From NCBI GenBank assembly GCA_003518755.1, contig DOYA01000129.1, positions 1 through 12,198 on the forward strand: a DNA stretch of 12,198 nt, in the 5' to 3' direction. Shown piece after piece: positions 6,521 to 12,198 of this stretch (the stretch's first letter is position 1; the number at the start of each line of letters is the position of its first letter). The notes under the pieces were generated by a model. The model was not told the origin of the DNA, did no database searches, and worked only from the letters and a program-made list of their open reading frames with translations. The translations under genes and the position numbers were made by a program. The DNA is from Clostridiales bacterium (lineage in GTDB: Bacteria > Bacillota > Clostridia > TANB77 > CAG-508).

Positions 6521-6550
6521 AGGGGGGATGTGTTTTTTCACATCCCCTCT
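6521..6550 (+). terminator. Terminator-like hairpin after the GC-rich cassette
   Basis: GGGGATGTG (6524-6532) and CACATCCCC (6539-6547) pair around a T6 loop. One G-T wobble and two more pairs extend the stem to 12 bp. The following sequence is only moderately T-rich, so termination may also rely on the next hairpin at 6646-6686. Confidence 0.65.
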
Positions 6551-6645
6551 GTAATTTTATAATAAACTATGTGATATAAAATAAATAGGATAAAAGAAAA
6601 TACCAATATTTCAGAGGAAGAAATTGATAAACAAATTATTAAATA

Positions 6646-6686
6646 AAAAAATAATGAGCTAAAATAAATTTAGCTCATTATTTTTT
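6646..6686. terminator. Bidirectional intrinsic terminator after the M23 peptidase gene
   Basis: Perfect 18-bp inverted repeat, arms 6646-6663 and 6669-6686, with core GAGCTAAA, a 5-base loop, and T-runs on the 3' side in both directions. It lies immediately after the stop of the minus-strand M23 gene at 6688 and can also stop read-through from the plus-strand cassette. Confidence 0.88.
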
Positions 6687-6687
6687 A

Positions 6688-7707
6688 TTAATATACATAT
6701 CTTTGTGGGTTATATGCTACTCCATTAACTCTTATTTCAAAATGTAAATGTGGACCTGTGGAATTTCCTGTAGACCCTACTGCGGCAACTGTTTGTCCTT
6801 GAGAAATTTTTTGTCCAGCTGAAACATATAATTTACTACAATGTCCATAATATGTTTGAACTCCATTTGAGTGAGTTATTACAAGTAAATTACCATATGA
6901 ACCTTTCCATCCAGCAAATGTAACTGTTCCTGAAGCTGCTGCTTTTATTGGAGTACCTGTTGAAGTTGCAATATCAAGACCAGTATGAGAGCCTGATCTT
7001 ACTCTACTATTTGCTCCAAATCTTGATGAAATTCTGCCATTAACTGGTTTTATTAGTGAAACTCCAAGTGATATAGTTGATTGTGACATATTTCTTGATG
7101 TAGAAAATGAACCAGATCTTGATGAAGTAGTTGCTTTAGTTGATGCAACTTTAACTGATTTTACCTCTACTGCTTTTTCTTTATATAAACTAGCAATTGC
7201 CTCTTCTTTACTTACAAAATCTTTTAATTCTGTTTCATATTTTTCTTTAATTGTTAAGTTATCTATATTATCACTATCTTGTTCTTTTAATCTCTCGATT
7301 ATAGCTTCTGCTGTCGCAAAATCCGGAACATATGCCTTTTCTTCAGAATCTTCTAATACTGCAAAATATTTGTAATATGCTGTTCCATCTCCTGTAACTT
7401 TTGCATATATTTCATCATCATTTGTTTCAATATTTCTTTTTAATAAGCACATTTTATATTGTGGCATACTATCTACTTGAACAAATGCTAAATTGGAATT
7501 ATCTCCATTTCCTTTTTCAATATATTCATCTATTCTTGTTTGCATTTTACTTTTACTTGAACAATATCCTATTAATTCCCCATCTAATGTAACACTATAA
7601 ATTGGTTTAAAAACGAATGCCATAACGCCTGCTATTATAAATGTTGCAACACTTGCTAAAACAAAAAATTTTGCTGAACTTCTTATCTTAATTAGTACAT
7701 TTTTCAT
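6688..7707 (-). CDS. Membrane-anchored M23 (LytM-type) peptidoglycan endopeptidase
   Basis: This 339-residue protein is probably a zinc endopeptidase that cuts peptide cross-links in the cell wall. Residues about 13-35 form one hydrophobic segment, best read as an N-terminal anchor or uncleaved signal, placing the rest outside the membrane. Residues 38-180 are a helical extracellular region that resembles the N-terminal part of clostridial M23 proteins; a Ser/Thr-rich linker follows (about 188-212). The C-terminal M23 domain (about 220-339) has HTGLDIA with zinc ligands His241 and Asp245, YYGHC with His289, and GPHLHFE with His320 and His322, so the active site looks complete. The start has AGGAG eight bases upstream. 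A direct repeat TTCAAATTTCTC at 7707-7718 and 7732-7743 covers the start region and a weaker second purine-rich site. No convincing promoter was found upstream. Confidence 0.92.
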   Translation of the reverse strand: MKNVLIKIRSSAKFFVLASVATFIIAGVMAFVFKPIYSVTLDGELIGYCSSKSKMQTRIDEYIEKGNGDNSNLAFVQVDSMPQYKMCLLKRNIETNDDEIYAKVTGDGTAYYKYFAVLEDSEEKAYVPDFATAEAIIERLKEQDSDNIDNLTIKEKYETELKDFVSKEEAIASLYKEKAVEVKSVKVASTKATTSSRSGSFSTSRNMSQSTISLGVSLIKPVNGRISSRFGANSRVRSGSHTGLDIATSTGTPIKAAASGTVTFAGWKGSYGNLLVITHSNGVQTYYGHCSKLYVSAGQKISQGQTVAAVGSTGNSTGPHLHFEIRVNGVAYNPQRYVY

Positions 7708-7928
7708 TCAAATTTCTCCTAATTATTATTCTTCAAATTTCTCTTAAAATGCGAGAATCCGAAAGACTTTTTTCTTTTTGTGACTATTTTATTTTTTTAT
7801 GCCCGTATGTTGTTATCTTATAATATTATTAAATTTTTTTCAATTTTCACTATCTACTATAATATCAGTTTTTCTTTTTTTATATTTTATTATCTCTTTT
7901 TTTCTCGTTTTTTCACTCAATCGTTTTT

Positions 7929-7959
7929 ATATTTGAAAGAAATTCTATTTTTCAAATAT
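7929..7959. repeat. AT-rich inverted repeat downstream of pcrA
   Basis: ATATTTGAAA (7929-7938) and TTTCAAATAT (7950-7959) pair perfectly around an 11-base loop, about 40 bases past the pcrA stop. The stem is weak and no T-run follows on the minus strand, so it is only a poor terminator candidate. The rest of the 7708-7999 gap is strikingly T-rich on the plus strand and shows no gene. Confidence 0.35.
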
Positions 7960-7999
7960 CACGGTTAAATATATTAGATTCCATCATTCTTAACTAAAT

Positions 8000-10318
8000 T
8001 TATAAAATTTCCAAATTAGCAAATTTAGCCATTAGGCGTTTATGTCCTACTTTATCAAATTCGATGTCTACTTTTAAATCTTCTCCTTCAGGTTCTGTTT
8101 TTGTTATAGTTCCTTCTCCAAATTTCTTGTGGAAAATCCTTACTCCTTCTCCATATTGAGATAAGTCTATTTCCTTTTTTCCTTTATTAGATAAACTACT
8201 TAAGAAACTTTCTGCAGATCTTCCAAAAGATGCTTGTTTTCCAAAAATATTGCTTGCAACTGCAACACCTTTGTCTATTGTATCTTTTATATTATATGAT
8301 TTAATTGGTGAAGAACTACTAGAATTTCCATAGCTCCATGAATATTTACTATCTTCCAATAAATTCTTTTTGATTTTTGATGTTCCAAATGCATCATCAT
8401 ATCCTTCTAGTAAATCACTTGGAATTTCTTCTAAAAACCTTGATGGAGAATTACAACTTGTTGAGCCAAACATTGTACGCATTTTAGTACATGTTAAAAA
8501 TAGATTTTCTTTTGCTCTTGTTACTCCTACATAACACAAACGTCTTTCTTCTTCTATTTCTTTTGGCTCACCAATAGACCTAAATCCAGGGAATATTCCT
8601 TCTTCCATTCCAACTAAAAATACTACAGGAAATTCTAGACCTTTTGCACTATGAAGCGTCATTAAAGTAACAGTATTCTCACTATCTTCCATATTATCAA
8701 TATCAGAAGACAGTGTCATTCCTTCTAAAAAGTTTGTTAAGTTTGCTTCTGCTTCTTCTTTTTCAAACTCTATTGCAACTGTTAAAAATTCTTCTAAATT
8801 TTCAATTCTATTTTCAGCTTCTATTGTTTTTTCGTTTTCTAAAGCTGATAAATATCCTGATTTTTTAAGAACATATTTTACAAATTCAGATATTTGCATA
8901 TTATCTTTTTTAGACCTTGCTTCTTCTATAAAATTAACAAATTCTCTTGAATTTAAAAATACTCTATTTAATCCATATTTATCTGCATCTTTAATTATTT
9001 CATACATTGATGTTTCATTTTGAATTGCTAAATCTGCAACTTTATCCATACTTGTTGTACCAATTCCACGTTTTGGTTCATTTATAATTCTTGTTAAACT
9101 TAAGTTATCTGAAATGTTTTGTATTAAACGTAAATATGATACAATATCTTTAATTTCTTTTCTCTCATAGAACTTTAATCCACCAACAATTTTGTATGGA
9201 ATAGCCTCTCTTCTTAAGATATCTTCTATTGCTCTTGATTGAGTATTCATTCTATATAGTATTGCAAAATCAGAATAATTATATTTTTCTTCTCTTTTTA
9301 AATGTTCAATTTGTTCTGCAATAAATGATGCCTCATCATATTCATTATCAGCTGAATATACAGTTGGTAAATTTCCTTCTGAATTTTGAGTCCATAATTT
9401 TTTTTCATATTTTGTCTCATTATTTTTTATAATAGCATTTGCTGCTTTTAATATATTTCCTGTACAACGATAGTTTTGCTCTAGTTTTATTACTGTAGTT
9501 CCTTTAAAGTCTTTTTCAAAATTTAGAATATTTGCAATATCTGCACCTCTAAAACGATATATACTTTGGTCATTATCTCCAACAACTGTTATGTTTTGAT
9601 TAACTTCTGCAAGTAATTTAACAAGTGTAAATTGAGATTTGTTTGTGTCTTGATATTCATCTACTAAAACATATTTGAATTTTGATGAATAATAATTTAA
9701 AATATCAGGATTTTCGTTAAATATTTTTATTGTAAAATTAATTATATCATCAAAATCTATGGCATTATTCTCTTTTAGTCTTTTTTGATATAAACTATAT
9801 ACTTGTCCTATTTTTTCTTTTCTAAAATCCCCATGTGCCTGAGCCAAATATTGATCTGGCTCTAACATTTCATTCTTGGCATTACTTATTTCTGCTTGAA
9901 CTGCTTTTTCTGAAAATTGTTTATCATCTATTTGTAATTCTTTTAAGCATTTTTTTACCATTGATTTTTGGTCTGATGTATCAAATATTATAAATGATGA
10001 ATCAAATCCAATTCTATCAATATGTTTTCTTAAGATTTTTACACATATTGAGTGAAAAGTTCCCATCCATAAATCTTTTGCATCTTCACCAATTAAATTT
10101 GCAATTCTTTCTTTCATTTCATTTGCTGCTTTATTTGTGAATGTAATTGCTAAAATCTGCCATGGCAAAGCCTTTTTTTCTTGTATAATATAAGCTATTT
10201 TATGTGTTAATACTTTTGTTTTTCCTGACCCTGCTCCTGCAATTACCAAAACTGGCCCTTCTGTTTGAACTACTGCTTCATATTGTTTATTGTTTAATCC
10301 TTCTAATATATCTTGCAT
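8000..10318 (-). CDS. pcrA: ATP-dependent DNA helicase PcrA (UvrD/Rep family, SF1A)
   Basis: PcrA is a 3'-5' DNA helicase for nucleotide excision repair, replication restart, RecA-filament removal and contact with RNA polymerase. From the chosen start the 772-residue protein has Walker A GAGSGKT (28-34), Walker B VDEYQDTN (219-226), motif III GDNDQSIYRFRGA (247-259), motif V TLHSAKGLEF (554-563) and motif VI YVGVTRAK (596-603). The C terminus (about 723-772), with FHKKFGEGTI and KRLMAKFA, is the Tudor-like domain known to bind RNA polymerase. A Ser/Lys-rich disordered linker precedes it. I chose the ATG at 10318 because AAAGGAG lies six bases upstream. An in-frame ATG at 10342 lacks a ribosome binding site and would lie only about four bases after the predicted transcription start. 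Confidence 0.97.
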   Translation of the reverse strand: MQDILEGLNNKQYEAVVQTEGPVLVIAGAGSGKTKVLTHKIAYIIQEKKALPWQILAITFTNKAANEMKERIANLIGEDAKDLWMGTFHSICVKILRKHIDRIGFDSSFIIFDTSDQKSMVKKCLKELQIDDKQFSEKAVQAEISNAKNEMLEPDQYLAQAHGDFRKEKIGQVYSLYQKRLKENNAIDFDDIINFTIKIFNENPDILNYYSSKFKYVLVDEYQDTNKSQFTLVKLLAEVNQNITVVGDNDQSIYRFRGADIANILNFEKDFKGTTVIKLEQNYRCTGNILKAANAIIKNNETKYEKKLWTQNSEGNLPTVYSADNEYDEASFIAEQIEHLKREEKYNYSDFAILYRMNTQSRAIEDILRREAIPYKIVGGLKFYERKEIKDIVSYLRLIQNISDNLSLTRIINEPKRGIGTTSMDKVADLAIQNETSMYEIIKDADKYGLNRVFLNSREFVNFIEEARSKKDNMQISEFVKYVLKKSGYLSALENEKTIEAENRIENLEEFLTVAIEFEKEEAEANLTNFLEGMTLSSDIDNMEDSENTVTLMTLHSAKGLEFPVVFLVGMEEGIFPGFRSIGEPKEIEEERRLCYVGVTRAKENLFLTCTKMRTMFGSTSCNSPSRFLEEIPSDLLEGYDDAFGTSKIKKNLLEDSKYSWSYGNSSSSSPIKSYNIKDTIDKGVAVASNIFGKQASFGRSAESFLSSLSNKGKKEIDLSQYGEGVRIFHKKFGEGTITKTEPEGEDLKVDIEFDKVGHKRLMAKFANLEIL

Positions 10319-10352
10319 TTTTTGCTCCTTTGCTTTTCTCATTTACTCGGTT

Positions 10353-10381
10353 ATTATACTTAACTTTTTTATAAAAATCAA
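10353..10381 (-). promoter_or_regulatory. pcrA promoter
   Basis: On the minus strand, -35 TTGATT (10381-10376), a 17-base spacer and perfect -10 TATAAT (10358-10353). The start of transcription would be near 10346, which argues for the ATG at 10318 as the true start of pcrA. Confidence 0.75.
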
Positions 10382-10456
10382 GCGAACAAAGTTAATTTTT
10401 GCAAAAAAATGTTCTTTTATAATTACAATTCATAGTTAAATATTGATTGTAGAGTA

Positions 10457-10530
10457 GCAACAGCGGCATTGTATATCTTTTTTCGTGCTTTAGTCGAGAA
10501 AAAAGCATATACAATGCACAGCCAAGTTGC
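10457..10530. repeat. Long stem-loop between pcrA and the ZIP gene
   Basis: The outer arms are GCAAC (10457-10461) and GTTGC (10526-10530). A perfect 11-bp core follows, GCATTGTATAT (10466-10476) with ATATACAATGC (10507-10517). The stem continues through CTTTTTTCG against CGAGAAAAAAG, leaving a loop of about nine bases at 10486-10494. It lies about 30 bases downstream of the minus-strand ZIP gene and may act in its termination or mRNA stability, but no T-run follows. It could also be a dispersed repeat. Confidence 0.6.
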
Positions 10531-10561
10531 GGCTTTAATATAGTTGTACATTGTTATTCTT

Positions 10562-11302
10562 TCATATCTTCGTAGCTAAAACTCCAATTATAAATCCAAT
10601 CATATTTCCTACTGCGCCAATTCTTCCTCTATATAACTTATTTGATTCAGGTATTAGTTCTCCTGATACTATATAAAGCATTGCACCTGCTGCAAATCCT
10701 AAAGATATTGCAATAATAGTTTTGGATATGTTTCCTATAATTGCTCCAACTAATGCTCCAATACCTGTTGTGATTCCTGATAAAATTACATATAATAAAA
10801 CTTTCCAAATTTTCATTCCTCCATTTTTCATAGGTACTGCCATTGATATTCCCTCTGGTATATCATGCATACAAATTGCAATAGCAAGACCTATTCCAAG
10901 TTTCGTAGACACATCAAAACCAGAACCGATTGCTAAGCCTTCAGGAAAATTATGAATTGCAAGTCCAATGCTTATTATAATTCCTGTCTTTAATAAACTA
11001 TTAGATTTTAATTTTATATTTCTATTAAATTTATTTTTTACTAATAAATCACAAAAAATCATTGTTATAATTCCAAATGATATTCCATTAACCGAAATTA
11101 AAATATTGGATAATTGAATAGACTCTGGTATTAAATCAAAACAAATTACTGACATCATTAGTCCTGATGCAAAAGATAGTATAAAACTTAAAAATTTATT
11201 TGAAACTTTATTAAATAAACAACCTATAATTCCTCCAAGTGTTGTGCCAAATGTTCCAAAAAATAAGCCTAAAAGGCTGGTCTTAAGAATTTCCATTTTC
11301 AA
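10562..11302 (-). CDS. ZIP family divalent metal transporter
   Basis: This 246-residue membrane protein probably imports zinc or another divalent metal. It has the ZIP signature pair: HNFPEG (117-122) and HDIPEG (146-151), in the fourth and fifth transmembrane helices, which form the binuclear metal site. About eight hydrophobic segments can be drawn, as usual for the family, and GELIPES (214-220) is in the last part. The His-rich loop of many ZIP proteins is missing; the region near 90-105 is instead Lys/Asn-rich. The start is taken as TTG at 11302, because GGTGAT, complementary to the 16S rRNA tail, lies at the right spacing for it. An ATG two codons later (11296) is the alternative. The metal specificity cannot be told from sequence. 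It appears monocistronic. Confidence 0.9.
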   Translation of the reverse strand: MKMEILKTSLLGLFFGTFGTTLGGIIGCLFNKVSNKFLSFILSFASGLMMSVICFDLIPESIQLSNILISVNGISFGIITMIFCDLLVKNKFNRNIKLKSNSLLKTGIIISIGLAIHNFPEGLAIGSGFDVSTKLGIGLAIAICMHDIPEGISMAVPMKNGGMKIWKVLLYVILSGITTGIGALVGAIIGNISKTIIAISLGFAAGAMLYIVSGELIPESNKLYRGRIGAVGNMIGFIIGVLATKI

Positions 11303-11376
11303 ACTATCACCTTTTAGACTTTATTATTTTATTATAAAATTTAGAACTTATAGTTGATGTTTTAATGTTCTACTTT

Positions 11377-11642
11377 TTAGCGATTAAAAATCGAATATAT
11401 TTAATATTAAAATTGAGTTCGACCTACTTGCAGTTCTGAAGCCGTTTTAGATTTTTTGATTTTGCTAAAATATTAAATAAACGGCGTGCATGTTAAACCT
11501 AAGTGCCAGAAATTGCGGTTCAGAACGTTAACATTTAATTATATTAGAATCCGTGGCTATAAATCTAATCATTTCTCATACATAAAACGGCTGGAGAACG
11601 GAAATTTTAATATTAAATATATTCGATTTTTTATCTCGCTAA
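11377..11642. repeat. MITE-like element with long terminal inverted repeats
   Basis: This fills most of the 358-base gap between the ZIP and DNPH1-like genes. A perfect 29-bp inverted repeat (11386-11414 against 11603-11631) contains AATCGAATATATTTAATATT. Outside it TTAGCGA (11377-11383) pairs with TCGCTAA (11636-11642), after a short mismatch. Inside are nested pairs: GTTCTGAA (11433-11440) with TTCAGAAC (11519-11526). GCCGTTT (11441-11447) can pair with AAACGGC at 11479-11485 or, with one more base, at 11584-11591. I found no ORF and no clear target-site duplication. It may be a nonautonomous transposable element, a palindromic repeat family or a structured RNA. Confidence 0.65.
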
Positions 11643-11660
11643 GAAAAAAAATACTTTAGA

Positions 11661-12065
11661 TTATAATATTTTTCCTAAATTATTAGTAATTTCAGATATA
11701 TCAGTATAAGGAATTAAATGAATTCTTTTATTTCCTCTAATCATAGTAGAAACCTTTTCTACATAATTTTTATCATAAATAGCAACTATTTTTTTACCTA
11801 ATTTATCCGCAAATCCTAATTCATAGCCTACTCCTAAAGATGGAACTGATACTTCTGCAAAAATAATATCTGCACTGTATAATTTATTTTCCAAATCAGC
11901 ATAAATATCTTCATCTTTTTGATATTTTTCATTTTGAATTGTATTTTCATCTGCAACTTGTTTATTTAAGACTTCTCCATATTTTTCAAGCTCTTTAACT
12001 AGAATTTTATATGTTTTAATTTTTTGTGTTCCACCATATATTGATCCTGAAATATAAATCTTCAT
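11661..12065 (-). CDS. DNPH1-like 2'-deoxynucleoside 5'-phosphate N-glycosidase
   Basis: This 134-residue protein belongs to the nucleoside 2-deoxyribosyltransferase superfamily. It looks closer to DNPH1 (Rcl), which splits deoxynucleoside 5'-monophosphates into base and deoxyribose 5-phosphate, than to the transferases. Shared features are the N-terminal strand and loop IYISGSIYGG (3-12), the DIYADLENKLYSADIIFAEV block (53-72) with Asp57, PSLGVGYELG (75-84) with the probable catalytic Glu82, and the phosphate-binding MIRG (108-111). The Arg of the usual SIRGG is Tyr here. A likely role is cleaning up abnormal deoxynucleotides, but the substrate is inferred. It lies 43 bases downstream of yqeY on the same strand and may be in its transcript. 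GAAGGA and AAAGGA precede the ATG. Confidence 0.8.
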   Translation of the reverse strand: MKIYISGSIYGGTQKIKTYKILVKELEKYGEVLNKQVADENTIQNEKYQKDEDIYADLENKLYSADIIFAEVSVPSLGVGYELGFADKLGKKIVAIYDKNYVEKVSTMIRGNKRIHLIPYTDISEITNNLGKIL

Positions 12066-12108
12066 TTTCCTTTTCTTCCTTCTAAAATATTATTATTTTC
12101 AAACGAAT

Positions 12109-12198
12109 TTAAGCAAGGATTTCTTTTACAACTTCATTAATACTTCTCCCATCTGCACCAGCTCCAATTTTTGTTTTTGCCTCTTTCATAACAGGTCC
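12109..12198 (-). CDS. yqeY: YqeY (GatB/YqeY-like) protein, C-terminal fragment cut by the window edge
   Basis: The last 29 residues of a minus-strand gene are visible, ending at TAA (12111-12109). They include GPVMKEAKTKIGAGADGRSI followed by NEVVKEILA. This is the typical C terminus of YqeY, whose usual ending has a G-x-VM segment, then K-x-ADG and V-x-E-x-L. YqeY is related to the tail domain of the GatB subunit of the tRNA amidotransferase, and its exact role is not settled. Most of the gene, and its promoter, lie outside the window. Confidence 0.8.
   Translation of the reverse strand, partial: GPVMKEAKTKIGAGADGRSINEVVKEILA

Noticed and set aside
6273..6541. Two other open frames across the EYYDP repeats (plus strand 6273-6512 and minus strand 6305-6541)
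   Set aside because: The 15-base repeat keeps all these frames open at once. Neither has a good ribosome binding site, and only the 6344 start has GGAGG at proper spacing.
6575..6646. Short plus-strand frame reading ENTNISEEEIDKQIIK before a stop
   Set aside because: It resembles a protein tail, but is about 23 codons, opens right after a stop, has no start codon or ribosome binding site, and could be chance in AT-rich DNA.
7780..7968. Plus-strand ORF of 62 codons rich in Phe, Tyr and Ile
   Set aside because: It arises from the T-rich intergenic stretch; low complexity and no ribosome binding site.
10319..10342. Eight-codon N-terminal extension of PcrA from the ATG at 10342
   Set aside because: No ribosome binding site and only about four bases from the predicted transcription start, whereas the ATG at 10318 follows AAAGGAG.

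Overview
The window reads as low-GC Firmicutes DNA, most likely Clostridia. The genome is very AT-rich, sigma-A promoters and AGGAGG-type ribosome binding sites are easy to see, the genetic code is standard, and the gene set fits: fused AdhE, PcrA, a CmpB-type membrane protein, an M23 peptidase and YqeY. Genus and species cannot be given from this sequence.

Left part, about 60-2562, plus strand: a small island of unrecognised genes. Two of them (124-633 and 956-2338) carry divergent copies of a helix-hairpin-helix domain resembling the C-terminal domain of the RNA polymerase alpha subunit (alpha-CTD). The first gene appears frameshifted near 586-605, since coding-like sequence continues in another frame to 733. 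The second holds two copies of a unit made of an alpha-CTD-like domain plus a helical tail. Both have their own, similar TTGATT/TATAAT promoters. A third gene of 68 codons starts at a TTG inside the end of the second. A perfect 16-bp hairpin ends the island and probably also terminates adhE from the other side. From 734 to 902 I see nothing beyond AT-rich sequence.

Middle and right part, mostly minus strand: housekeeping and metabolic genes. They are adhE (fermentative acetyl-CoA to ethanol), a CmpB-family membrane protein, a membrane-anchored M23 peptidase, pcrA (DNA repair helicase), a ZIP metal transporter, a DNPH1-like deoxynucleotide N-glycosidase, and the C-terminal end of yqeY at the right edge. 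They look like separate transcription units, except that the DNPH1-like gene lies only 43 bases downstream of yqeY and may be co-transcribed with it.

At 6223-6550, on the plus strand against its surroundings, sits a compact GC-rich cassette. It has a near-consensus promoter, a leader that can fold as an H-type pseudoknot, a hairpin overlapping the ribosome binding site, a 51-residue ORF with four exact EYYDP repeats and no Lys, Arg or His, and a terminator-like hairpin. It could encode a microprotein, a structured RNA, or both, and is the most unusual object in the window.

Three intergenic spaces hold long, unrelated, imperfect palindromes: 5343-5533, 10457-10530 and 11377-11642. The last has 29-bp perfect arms and nested inner repeats and resembles a miniature inverted-repeat element.
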